Shown: one piece after another, positions 18,493-26,458 of the stretch
How the letters are laid out: each line of letters begins with the position of its first letter
How positions within the stretch are numbered: the first letter of the stretch is position 1
Source: Blautia obeum ATCC 29174
GTDB taxonomy: Bacteria > Bacillota > Clostridia > Lachnospirales > Lachnospiraceae
DNA: 64,000 nucleotides
Assembly: GCF_025147765.1 (NCBI RefSeq)
Contig: NZ_CP102265.1
Coordinates: 265,001 to 329,000 of the forward strand
Direction: 5' to 3'
Position numbers and translations under genes: made by a program
The notes under the pieces: model-generated
The model's database searches: none
The model's input: only the letters and a program-made list of their open reading frames with translations
Told to the model about the DNA's origin: nothing

Positions 18493-19248
18493 ATGTTAAA
18501 TCAGTTTTCCAGAACAGAACTGCTATTTGGTAAAGAAGCAATGGAGAAACTTGCCGGTTCCAGAGTTGCCGTTTTTGGAATCGGTGGAGTTGGCGGTTAT
18601 ACAGTAGAGGCGCTTGTGCGAAGTGGAGTAGGTGCAATCGATCTGATCGATGATGATAAGGTATGTCTGACCAATCTGAACCGTCAGATCATTGCGACAA
18701 GAAGTACGGTTGGTAAATACAAAGTAGATGTTATGAAGGAGCGAATCCTTGATATCAACCCGAAGGCAGAGGTTAATGTTCACAAATGTTTTTATCTGCC
18801 GGAAACGAAAGATGAGTTCGATTTTTCCAAATATGATTATGTAGTGGATGCGGTTGATACGGTAACAGCGAAGATTCAGCTTGTTATGGAGGCAAAGGAA
18901 GCTGGCGTTCCGATCATCAGCAGTATGGGCGCTGGAAATAAATTTGATCCGACTGCTTTTCAGGTGGCTGATATTTATAAAACTTCTGTATGTCCACTTG
19001 CGAAGGTTATGCGCCGTGAACTTAAGAAGCGTGGAATTAAAAAGTTAAAGGTTGTGTATTCTCAGGAAAAACCAATCCGTCCGATTGAAGATATGTCAAT
19101 CAGTTGTCGTTCACATTGTATCTGTCCTCCGGGTGCAGCACACAAATGTACAGAACGTCGTGATATACCGGGATCTACTGCATTTGTTCCATCGGTAGTA
19201 GGGCTGATCATAGCGGGGGAAGTAATTAAAGATCTGGCGCATAATTGA
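18493..19248 (+). CDS. tcdA: tRNA threonylcarbamoyladenosine dehydratase (TcdA/CsdL, ThiF/E1 family)
   Basis: A 251-aa E1-like adenylating enzyme that cyclises t6A37 to ct6A in tRNA. The nucleotide-binding motif GIGGVGGYTVEALVRSG is at residues ~24-40, followed by DDDKVCLTNLNRQ, the hallmark E1 block. The C-terminal part carries CRSHCICPPGAAHKC and GSTAFVPSVVGL, characteristic of TcdA. It starts immediately after the larE stop and is followed by a hairpin with a T run. Confidence 0.92.
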   Translation: MLNQFSRTELLFGKEAMEKLAGSRVAVFGIGGVGGYTVEALVRSGVGAIDLIDDDKVCLTNLNRQIIATRSTVGKYKVDVMKERILDINPKAEVNVHKCFYLPETKDEFDFSKYDYVVDAVDTVTAKIQLVMEAKEAGVPIISSMGAGNKFDPTAFQVADIYKTSVCPLAKVMRRELKKRGIKKLKVVYSQEKPIRPIEDMSISCRSHCICPPGAAHKCTERRDIPGSTAFVPSVVGLIIAGEVIKDLAHN

Positions 19249-19254
19249 AAACCT

Positions 19255-19305
19255 GTGCGTCGCATTCTCGTTACTTCAGTGATGATTTAGACGCACTATC
19301 TTTTT
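19255..19305 (+). terminator. Probable terminator of larE-tcdA
   Basis: GTGCGTC (19255-19261) pairs with GACGCAC (19290-19296) over a 28-nt loop, followed by TATCTTTTT. The large loop makes it weaker than usual; part of it could also belong to the left end of the adjoining insertion sequence. Confidence 0.5.
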
Positions 19306-19326
19306 GAAAATAAGCAGAACAAATGT

Positions 19327-19355
19327 TTGTAAATTCTATTTACATATGGTATAAT
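19327..19355 (+). promoter_or_regulatory. tnpA promoter in element A
   Basis: -35 TTGTAA (19327-19332), a 17-bp spacer and -10 TATAAT (19350-19355). The predicted transcript would begin at or beside the first ATG, so tnpA may be leaderless or use the ATG at 19374. Confidence 0.6.
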
Positions 19356-19361
19356 AAAAAA

Positions 19362-19790
19362 ATGGATAAAAATATGTTTAATATCAATAACAATGAACTT
19401 TCATATGGTAGAGGATATGTGTATTCCCTGCAGTATCATCTGGTATGGTGTACAAAATATCGGAAAAAGGTTTTAAAAGATGGTATTGATGCAGAATGCA
19501 AGAAAATGCTCTATGATCTTGCAGAAGAATACAAATTTCAGATTCTGGCAATGGAGGTTATGCCGGATCATATCCATCTTCTTGTAGACTGCAGACCACA
19601 GTTTTATATCTCGGATATGATCAAGATCATGAAGGGGAACATTGCCAGGCAGATGTTTCTTGCGCATCCGGAACTGAAGAAGGAACTTTTGGGAGGGCAT
19701 CTGTGGAATCCATCTTATTGTGCAGTAACGGTGAGTGACAGGAGCAGGGAACAGGTATGTTCTTATATCGAAGGGCAAAAAGAAAAATAG
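19362..19790 (+). CDS. tnpA: IS200/IS605 transposase TnpA (Y1 HUH)
   Basis: A 142-aa single-strand DNA transposase of normal length. The HUH metal site is in VMPDHIHLLVD (near residue 70), and the nucleophilic tyrosine is in QVCSYIEGQ near the C-terminus. It has the YHLVWCTKYRKKVL start typical of the family. It cuts and joins the hairpin ends of the element during peel-and-paste transposition. The ATG at 19362 is used; a second in-frame ATG lies at 19374. No SD is visible. Confidence 0.93.
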   Translation: MDKNMFNINNNELSYGRGYVYSLQYHLVWCTKYRKKVLKDGIDAECKKMLYDLAEEYKFQILAMEVMPDHIHLLVDCRPQFYISDMIKIMKGNIARQMFLAHPELKKELLGGHLWNPSYCAVTVSDRSREQVCSYIEGQKEK

Positions 19791-19889
19791 TAATCAAAGC
19801 CCCATTTTTTATATTTGTAGATGGATAATTCCTTACTGGCTGTAAGGGATATTAACCATAATTATATTGTAATAGAAAGAGGAAAAAAG

Positions 19890-21218
19890 ATGAGGACAGT
19901 ATCCAGTTATGGCGTAGAACTGCGAAAACAGAATATCCCGATCCGCCAGACACTGGATATTTATCGTTCTGCGGTCAGCTGTCTGATTGAGATCTATGCC
20001 CAGGCATGGGATGAACTGGAAGCAATCACGGAACCTAAAAAACGTTTCAATACTGCAGAACATCTGGTGCATACCACCAAAAAGATCCAGGCAAGGTTTG
20101 ATTTTGACCTGCGATTTCCAAAGATGCCTTCTTATCTCAGAAGGGCAGCTATCCAGCATGCCCTGGGAAGTGTATCCTCATATAAGACGAGGCTGGAACT
20201 GTGGAATAAAATGGATCAGAAAGGCGGCACGCCGAAGCTGGTGTGTGGTAATCATGCCATGCCGGTATTTTACCGTGATGTGATGTACCGTGAAGATACT
20301 GAGGAAAAAGATGGAGCGTGCCTGAAACTTTATGACGGCCATGACTGGAAATGGTTCCGGGTCAGTCTCAGCCATACAGATATGGAATATCTGAGAAAAT
20401 ACTGGGCGGGAAAAAGAGCAGCAGCTCCCGTGCTGGAAAAAAGGCATCGTAAATACTTCCTGCGTTTTTCTTATATAGAAGAGGTGCCGCTTACAAAGGC
20501 ACCTGTAAAAGAACAGATCATCTGCAGTGTGGATTTAGGGATCAATACGGATGCAGTCTGTACCATTATGCGGTCAGATGGAACTGTCCTGGGAAGAAAA
20601 TTTATTGATTTTCCCAGTGAAAAAGACCGGATGTACCGTGTGTTGGGACGGATACGCAGGTTCCAGCGGGAACATGGTTCTGTACAGGTGAAAAGCAGAT
20701 GGGCTTATGCGAAGCGTCTTAACACAGAACTTGGAAGAAAGATCGCAGGAGCAGTTACAGGATATGCGGAAGAAAACCACGCGGATGTGATCGTGTTTGA
20801 GTATCTGGAAACAAAAGGAAAGATATCCGGAAGAAAGAAACAGAAGCTGCATCTGTGGAGAAAAAGGGATATCCAGATAAGATGTGAACATCAGGCGCAT
20901 CGCAGAGGGATGCGGATTTCCAGGATCTGTGCATGGAATACCAGCAGGCTTGCCTGTGATGGGTCGGGAACAGTTGTCCGTGATCCAGGTAATCACAGTT
21001 TATGTACATTCCAGAATGGAAAAAGATATAACTGTGATCTTTCGGCGTCCTATAATATTGGAGCAAGATATTTTATACGGGAACTCTTAAAACCCCTTCC
21101 GGCAACGGAAAGGTCTTTGCTGGAGGCAAAAGTCCCTTCAGTAAAGCGTAGGATCTCATGTGTATATGCAGACTTAAGAGAACTATTTTCAGAAATGGAA
21201 CTCTTAAGAGCAGCATAA
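19890..21218 (+). CDS. tnpB: TnpB RNA-guided nuclease (IS200/IS605)
   Basis: A 442-aa TnpB, the ancestor-type relative of Cas12. The RuvC-like catalytic residues appear complete: Asp in CSVDLGINTDAV, Glu in VIVFEYLETKG and Asp in YNCDLSASYNIGARY. The zinc finger is atypical: CAWNTSRLACDGSG...LCTFQNGKRYNCD in place of paired CxxC motifs. TnpB cuts target DNA matched by a guide from the element's right end, which promotes element retention. ATG 19890 follows AGAGGAAAAA; a longer in-frame start at 19821 lacks an SD. Confidence 0.9.
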   Translation: MRTVSSYGVELRKQNIPIRQTLDIYRSAVSCLIEIYAQAWDELEAITEPKKRFNTAEHLVHTTKKIQARFDFDLRFPKMPSYLRRAAIQHALGSVSSYKTRLELWNKMDQKGGTPKLVCGNHAMPVFYRDVMYREDTEEKDGACLKLYDGHDWKWFRVSLSHTDMEYLRKYWAGKRAAAPVLEKRHRKYFLRFSYIEEVPLTKAPVKEQIICSVDLGINTDAVCTIMRSDGTVLGRKFIDFPSEKDRMYRVLGRIRRFQREHGSVQVKSRWAYAKRLNTELGRKIAGAVTGYAEENHADVIVFEYLETKGKISGRKKQKLHLWRKRDIQIRCEHQAHRRGMRISRICAWNTSRLACDGSGTVVRDPGNHSLCTFQNGKRYNCDLSASYNIGARYFIRELLKPLPATERSLLEAKVPSVKRRISCVYADLRELFSEMELLRAA

Positions 21219-21385
21219 ACACAGGCAGATATACAGCGGATTACCTGCAGTGTGGGAACCTGTCATATCTGGCATGGAAAAAGCGCATGATTGTGCATAT
21301 CCTAAGCTACAGGCGTATCCGCCGATATTTAGTCTTGTCGCTTAAAGCGACCGAGGAGCATGTGACTTTAGTCATGTGAGATCCA
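21219..21385 (+). ncRNA. Putative omega (guide) RNA region of element A
   Basis: The 3' tail of the IS between the tnpB stop and the right-end hairpin contains several short stems (GTCGCTTAAAGCGAC, TGACTTTAGTCA). In characterised IS605 elements this region is the TnpB guide-RNA scaffold, with the guide taken from flanking DNA just after the right end. This is inferred from element architecture. Confidence 0.4.
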
Positions 21386-21457
21386 CAAAGCATAGAATCA
21401 ATGATAAGATAAATCTGTTTTATTGACTCCATATTTTGTACAAAGGAGAGAATGTGT

Positions 21458-22951
21458 ATGAGAAAGAAAAGTAAAAGTGCAGCGATACTGGCCGTGATCA
21501 TGGCGATGACCCTGGCAGGAAGTTCTGCGGTATATGCTGAGGAGAATCCTTCTGCGAAAACAACTGAAACGGATGATAATGAAAAGGAAGACACAAGGGC
21601 AGCAGAGAATGAATCTGCTCCATGCAATGAAGGTGAGCATGAGCTTATAGAAAGTAAAGTCGTTCTGCCAACCTGTACAGAAAGAGGTTATACGATCTAC
21701 AAGTGTAAAGTGGATGGCTGTACCTACGAAGAAAAGAGAGATGAGACAGCTGCGCTTGGTCATGAACTGAAAGAAGTTTCCATGCAGGAGGCGACAGCAG
21801 ATAAACCAGGTGTGATCACATATAAATGTCAGAGACAGGGATGCGATTATACAGAACTGGCGGAGATACCGGTCAAAAATACAAATACTGTTGATGGCAA
21901 AACAGACGATGCAGATACAAAGACAGATGAGACGCCGGGAACAGATGCCGACAGCAAATCAGAAGATGGCAAAACAGATGCTTCTGAAGAAGATAAGAAT
22001 TCTAATACAGAAAATGCTTCCGTAGATAAAGACAGTACTTCCGGAAAAACAGATCCTGCTGATTCAGACACTTCTGCCGATAGTAAAAATGAAGATGCAG
22101 AGGAAGACCTGCCAGATGAAGATATCGATGAAGAATATGCTTCTTTTGCATCTTCCACTTCGACTGATATTGTGACGGAGTATGATCCGGAAACTGCAGT
22201 TGGTACGATTTGTGTTGCAAAGAAAGATTCGGATGATCCGACGGAAACAGAGGAAGTTACCGGTATGACAGTTCCAGCGGGAACGACAGAAATCAAGAAA
22301 GATGCCGATGGAAACATCACGGATCTGGCAGTTTCTACAGCTATTGATGAGGTTAAAAACGGATTTTCTCTGACAAGTGAGAATAAGAAACTTCATTCGA
22401 TTTCTATTAGTGATAAGAAAAATCCGAAAGATCATTGGATCACGCTGAGTGCCAAAGAATCTGCCACTGAGCTGGGAATCCGTCTCCGCAATGGAAATAA
22501 TAAAATTATTATAACACTTACGGAAAATGAGAAACCATTGAATATCATCAAGGTTTCTGACACAGAGAAAGATGTGATTTTGACGACTTCCACCGATGGA
22601 ACCTGTGTGATCAATAAGGCGGTTCAGAATATTTCGGTGGATAAAGATGGGAAATATTCAGATAAGAAAACTCTGGGCAGAAAGAACCAGATCATTCTGA
22701 ATGATGTAAATGGAAGTGCTCCATATCTGGAACTTGAGTATGTGAAAGACGAGGTTGCAACGACATCTGCATCTGAAAAAGACGAAGATGCTGCAAGAAA
22801 TTTGGAAACTAAAAATACCAAAGCAGGAGATTCTGAATCCAAAGGTGCTGAAGCGGAGAAACAGAAAGATCCGGATGAAGAATTATACTGGATTCAGCCA
22901 TATGGGGAGGAAAACCAGGAACCGATCGTAATCACAGTTTATAAGAAATAA
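21458..22951 (+). CDS. Secreted acidic repeat protein, function unknown
   Basis: A 497-aa exported protein. A Sec signal peptide (MRKKSKSAAILAVIMAMTLAGSSAVYA) ends near residue 28. Residues ~48-130 hold two Cys-rich repeats of the pattern GHxL...PTCTERGYTIYKC...C.Y, as seen in many Lachnospiraceae surface proteins. A long D/E/S/T-rich linker (~130-215) and an unrecognised C-terminal beta-rich region follow. There is no LPxTG anchor or membrane tail, so it may be released. ATG 21458 lies nine bases after AAAGGAGAG; the ATG six bases earlier is too close. Confidence 0.75.
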   Translation: MRKKSKSAAILAVIMAMTLAGSSAVYAEENPSAKTTETDDNEKEDTRAAENESAPCNEGEHELIESKVVLPTCTERGYTIYKCKVDGCTYEEKRDETAALGHELKEVSMQEATADKPGVITYKCQRQGCDYTELAEIPVKNTNTVDGKTDDADTKTDETPGTDADSKSEDGKTDASEEDKNSNTENASVDKDSTSGKTDPADSDTSADSKNEDAEEDLPDEDIDEEYASFASSTSTDIVTEYDPETAVGTICVAKKDSDDPTETEEVTGMTVPAGTTEIKKDADGNITDLAVSTAIDEVKNGFSLTSENKKLHSISISDKKNPKDHWITLSAKESATELGIRLRNGNNKIIITLTENEKPLNIIKVSDTEKDVILTTSTDGTCVINKAVQNISVDKDGKYSDKKTLGRKNQIILNDVNGSAPYLELEYVKDEVATTSASEKDEDAARNLETKNTKAGDSESKGAEAEKQKDPDEELYWIQPYGEENQEPIVITVYKK

Positions 22952-23000
22952 AAGTGTTTTTATAACAGATATGTCTGGATTTTTTATGTGAGTAAAAAAC

Positions 23001-23040
23001 AGGTCATTATCGTCCGAAACAGGAGATAATGACCTTGTTT
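23001..23040. terminator. Bidirectional terminator between the secreted protein and pyk
   Basis: AGGTCATTATC (23001-23011) pairs with GATAATGACCT (23025-23035). It has an A run on its left and a T run on its right, and it is shared by the two convergent genes. Confidence 0.85.
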
Positions 23041-23090
23041 ATTTTTGTATACAATTTTACAGGATAGTCAATCCGGACGTGGTAAGCAGA

Positions 23091-24515
23091 TTAATACTTA
23101 CCAACAACGGTTGCTTTGAGCAGATTTGTGTTGCCAGGATGTCCAAGAGGAACACCAACTGTAAGAACAACGATATCTCCTTCTTTGACATAACCTTTTT
23201 CTTCAGCTGCTTCTGTAGCGTGAAGAAGAAGAATCTCCATGCTGTATTCCTCTTTGGTCAGGAGTGGTGTTACACCCCAGATCAGGTTCATCTGACGCCA
23301 GGTACGCTCATCCGGAGTACATGCAATAATCTGGCATCCCGGACGATATTTGGAAACCATGCGTGCAGTATTTCCGGAACGGGTAACTGCGATGATCGCT
23401 TTTGCGTTCAGGTCGATCGCAGTCATGCAGGTAGCATGGGAAATAGCGGTAGTTACATTTGTAGCATGATCTTTTGAAGAAGTGCTGAACTGTTTATTGT
23501 AGTCAACATCGGCTTCTGTACGAACTGCAATTTTAACCATTGTCTTAAGTGCTTCAATTGGGTATTTACCGGCAGCAGTCTCACCGGAAAGCATGATTGC
23601 ACTTGTTCCCTGATAGATTGCGTTGGCAACGTCAGTAGTCTCTGCACGTGTTGGACGTGGATTCTTGATCATGGAATCCAACATCTGAGTAGCTGTGATA
23701 ACCTGTTTGCCGGCATTGTATACCTTTGCAATGATATCCTTCTGGATAACCGGTACGTCTTCGAGAGGAATTTCAACACCCATATCACCACGGGCGATCA
23801 TGATACCATCTGCAGCTTCAATGATGCTGTCGATGTTGTCAACACCCTGCTGGTTCTCGATCTTTGCGATGATCTTGATGTCATGTCCGCCGTTTTTCTC
23901 AAGGATATCACGGATTTCTTTGACATCGGCAGCAGTTCTGGTAAAGGAAGCTGCAATAAAATCATAGCCTTCTTTAATACCAAACAGGATATCATCGTGA
24001 TCTTTTGGGCTGATAAACGGCATGTTTACTTCTACACCAGGGAGGTTGACGCCCTTCTTATTGCCGAGAACACCACCGTTTACGACTTTACAGATGATGT
24101 TCTGACCTTTGATCTTCTTGACTTCAAGACCGATCAGACCATCATCGATCAGAATACTGTTGCCTGGTTTGACATCTTTATATAAATCTTTATAGGTAAC
24201 AGAAACGATTTTTTCGTTTCCTACGATTTCTTCTGTAGTTAAGGTAAATTCTTGACCTTCCTTCAGTGTGACCTTTCCATTTTCAAATTCGCGGATACGA
24301 ATTTCAGGGCCTTTTGTATCGAGAAGCGCAGCTACCGGTTTATTGAGTCTTGTACGAATTTCTTTTAACTTATCAATACGGCCTTTTTGTTCATCATGTA
24401 AACCATGAGAGAAGTTAAAACGTGCTACGTTCATTCCTTCTTTAACGAGTTCTTCCAGAACACCGTCCTTATCAGTAGACGGACCAAGGGTACAGATAAT
24501 TTTTGTTTTGCGCAT
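23091..24515 (-). CDS. pyk: Pyruvate kinase
   Basis: A 474-aa glycolytic enzyme that converts phosphoenolpyruvate and ADP to pyruvate and ATP. Diagnostic segments are ARFNFSHG near residue 33, the IIAKIENQQGVDNID signature with the catalytic Lys, IARGDMGVEIPLEDVP and TATQMLDSMIKNPRPTRAETTDVANA. The length fits the short form lacking the extra C-terminal PEP-utiliser domain found in Bacillus. SD AGGAGG. A promoter (TTGTGC-16-TAGAAT) lies 40-65 bp upstream. It is monocistronic. Confidence 0.97.
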   Translation of the reverse strand: MRKTKIICTLGPSTDKDGVLEELVKEGMNVARFNFSHGLHDEQKGRIDKLKEIRTRLNKPVAALLDTKGPEIRIREFENGKVTLKEGQEFTLTTEEIVGNEKIVSVTYKDLYKDVKPGNSILIDDGLIGLEVKKIKGQNIICKVVNGGVLGNKKGVNLPGVEVNMPFISPKDHDDILFGIKEGYDFIAASFTRTAADVKEIRDILEKNGGHDIKIIAKIENQQGVDNIDSIIEAADGIMIARGDMGVEIPLEDVPVIQKDIIAKVYNAGKQVITATQMLDSMIKNPRPTRAETTDVANAIYQGTSAIMLSGETAAGKYPIEALKTMVKIAVRTEADVDYNKQFSTSSKDHATNVTTAISHATCMTAIDLNAKAIIAVTRSGNTARMVSKYRPGCQIIACTPDERTWRQMNLIWGVTPLLTKEEYSMEILLLHATEAAEEKGYVKEGDIVVLTVGVPLGHPGNTNLLKATVVGKY

Positions 24516-24552
24516 TCAAATTCCTCCTACTTTTCCTAAAAAATACACCTTT

Positions 24553-24580
24553 ATTCTAACACATTATTTTCAATGCACAA
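24553..24580 (-). promoter_or_regulatory. Promoter of pyk
   Basis: On the - strand, -35 TTGTGC (24575-24580), a 16-bp spacer and -10 TAGAAT (24553-24558). Confidence 0.6.
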
Positions 24581-24693
24581 GTAAAGTTTTTGATAAAATA
24601 CACGTTAAATTTCTAACATTTTTTACGTTATTGTGAGAAAAATATATGGGAATCGAAAGTAAAATAAAAGAAAAATTCCGATGCCTGAAACTA

Positions 24694-24873
24694 TTTATCT
24701 CAGTCGAGAAGACTCCCACATCTTCAGGTGGTGAGTAATAGCAAATTTGTCTCAGTGGGAGTCCAATCTCCGACTGAGATAAACGCTCCGCGAGGATGCG
24801 CAGTGATTCTGATAGGAATATGTCAGCTTCGCTAACCAGAATCACGCGCCAAGTCTCACGGACGTTCGACTTG
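24694..24873 (+). repeat. Structured intergenic element, copy 2
   Basis: This shares with copy 1 (9089-9258) the identical 20-bp core, here at 24781-24800. Hairpin I is a 13-bp perfect stem, TTTATCTCAGTCG (24694-24706) with CGACTGAGATAAA (24771-24783), enclosing a 9-bp stem GACTCCCAC/GTGGGAGTC. Hairpin II is GTGATTCTG (24803-24811) with CAGAATCAC (24837-24845), again holding GGAATAT and an inner stem. GCGC follows, then hairpin III CAAGTC/GACTTG (24850-24873). Stem sequences differ from copy 1 but pairing is kept. It lies between the 3' end of the CLC gene and the pyk promoter, on the strand opposite to both. Confidence 0.75.
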
Positions 24874-24934
24874 AATTAAAAAGTAGTAGACATCGGAATA
24901 TGTAAAAATTTAATTTCGCGAGAATCGCTGTAAT

Positions 24935-26230
24935 TCAGAAACGAGTATGACGATTGATGTACTTAGCTTTATATTTGGAGTATACGATCGTCTGATCCTT
25001 GTACAGACCATAGTAACCGGATACGGCATAACTGATAGATACAGCAATTAGGTAATAGGACGCACCACGGAAGCCAAACAGCTCAAATGCGATCAGGATG
25101 GAAGTGATCGGGCAGTTGGTAACGCCACAGAAAAGGGCTGCCATTCCGGCGGCTGCACAGATGGATGGGGAAAGGCCGATCAGGTGTCCCATGATACATC
25201 CGAATGTTGCTCCGATGCAGAAGGAAGGAACAATCTCACCGCCACGGAAACCGGCGCGCATGGTCAGGGCAGTGAGTACGAGCTTCCAGAAAAAGTCCAG
25301 CGGGCGAGCCTGACCATTCTCGACAGCAAGCTCGATCAGGTTATTTCCGGCACCCATATAATCAGAGGTGCGCAAAAAGAGTGTGATCACAATAATGATG
25401 GCACTGGCTGCGACGATACGGATATATGGATTTTTTAAAAATTTCGCATAAAGTTTGCTGACACCCTGAAGTGCCATACAGAAAATAATACTGATGGCAG
25501 CACAGGCAATGGCAACAAGAACCATCTTGAGTCCTGTTTCGATGGTAAGTTCCGGGATATTGACTACATGAAAAGATTCCGGATTGATGCCAAAGCCGGC
25601 CGCAAACTTTGAGGCAATAATGGATGCGATCACACATGGAACCAGTGCGGCATAATACATAATGCCAACGCTCACGACCTCCATAGAAAAGACTGCCGCT
25701 GCCATCGGTGTTCCGAAAACTGCGGAGAAAGCAGCACTCATACCGCACATGACCATGACATGACGGTCTTCTTCATCGAGGTGAAACCAGCTTCCAAGCT
25801 GATTGCCGATGCTTCCGCCGAGCTGAATTGCAGCACCTTCACGACCGGCAGATCCACCGGCAAAGTGAGTCAGGATCGTAGAAACGAAAATCAGCGGAGC
25901 AGAACGAAAAGGCACATCATCCTGAGAACGGATCGTTGATAAAACCTGATTGGTTCCGCCATCTTCCTGACCGAATTTCTGATACAGAAAAACAATGATC
26001 AGACCGGAAACAGGAAGCAAGAAGAATACCCAGAAATGCTCTGTACGATAGTTGGTTACGAATTTCAGTACTCTGGCAAAAAGGCTGCTGATGAAGCCTA
26101 CGCTCAGTCCGGTCAGTACTGCCAGAACCAGCCATTTAATAAGATTGGTCATATCATATCGAATGTGATCGATATAATAGTGCAGGTTATGGATTTCTTC
26201 TGGTTTTTTTTTATCCTGTGTGTTGTTCAT
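24935..26230 (-). CDS. CLC-family chloride channel/antiporter
   Basis: A 431-aa membrane protein of the CLC family with about twelve to fourteen hydrophobic segments. The GREGAAIQLGGSIG motif retains the gating glutamate that marks H+/Cl- exchangers, and GGEIVPSFCIGATFG supplies the third selectivity segment. There is no C-terminal CBS domain. Its SD (AAAGGAAGC) overlaps the end of copA, and only nine bases separate the genes, so it is in the copper operon. It may give counter-ion or pH balance for Cu export (inference). Fluoride-specific CLC-F function cannot be excluded from sequence alone. Confidence 0.88.
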   Translation of the reverse strand: MNNTQDKKKPEEIHNLHYYIDHIRYDMTNLIKWLVLAVLTGLSVGFISSLFARVLKFVTNYRTEHFWVFFLLPVSGLIIVFLYQKFGQEDGGTNQVLSTIRSQDDVPFRSAPLIFVSTILTHFAGGSAGREGAAIQLGGSIGNQLGSWFHLDEEDRHVMVMCGMSAAFSAVFGTPMAAAVFSMEVVSVGIMYYAALVPCVIASIIASKFAAGFGINPESFHVVNIPELTIETGLKMVLVAIACAAISIIFCMALQGVSKLYAKFLKNPYIRIVAASAIIIVITLFLRTSDYMGAGNNLIELAVENGQARPLDFFWKLVLTALTMRAGFRGGEIVPSFCIGATFGCIMGHLIGLSPSICAAAGMAALFCGVTNCPITSILIAFELFGFRGASYYLIAVSISYAVSGYYGLYKDQTIVYSKYKAKYINRHTRF

Positions 26231-26239
26231 AGCTTCCTT

Positions 26240-26458
26240 TTATTCCTGTGTAATTCCGGTTACTTCGTATCCGGCATCTTTGATCGTCTGACGGATCTTG
26301 TCCTCATCAACCTTTTCCGGTGCTGTGAAAATGGTTGTGTTATTTTCGTGAGAAGATACAACGTCTTCAACACCGAATGCTTTCTTAATAGCTTCGTTTA
26401 CATGTGCTTCGCAATGTCCGCACATCATTCCCTCAACATTAACTGTAACTTTTACCAT
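26240..26458 (-). CDS. copZ: Internal CopZ-like copper chaperone ORF (in frame with copA)
   Basis: In the same frame as copA, an ATG at 26458 would give a 72-aa HMA protein with the MxCxxC metal site (GMMCGHCEAH), the usual CopZ length. It has an ideal SD (AAAAGGAGC) nine bases upstream, retained within the copA reading frame. Either copA and copZ fused by loss of the copA stop, or the cell makes both the long fusion and free CopZ by internal initiation. Only the sequence arrangement is certain. Confidence 0.6.
   Translation of the reverse strand: MVKVTVNVEGMMCGHCEAHVNEAIKKAFGVEDVVSSHENNTTIFTAPEKVDEDKIRQTIKDAGYEVTGITQE

Larger units (their letters stand above)
19306..21385 (+). mobile_element. 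IS200/IS605-family element A (tnpA + tnpB)
   Basis: An element with a Y1 HUH transposase gene followed by a TnpB gene in the same direction. A promoter reads from the left end. The right end holds a short hairpin TGACTTTAGTCA (21363-21374) of the kind that forms IS605 ends, preceded by a structured stretch likely to be the TnpB guide RNA scaffold. Such elements make no target duplication and have no terminal inverted repeats, so the boundaries are approximate. Both genes appear intact. Confidence 0.8.

Noticed and set aside
22064..22435. Antisense ORFs across the secreted protein
   Set aside because: They are frame shadows of the acidic repeat-rich coding sequence, with no SD or domain.
24694..24873. 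Leader riboswitch of pyk
   Set aside because: The element lies upstream of the pyk promoter and its conserved core is on the opposite strand.
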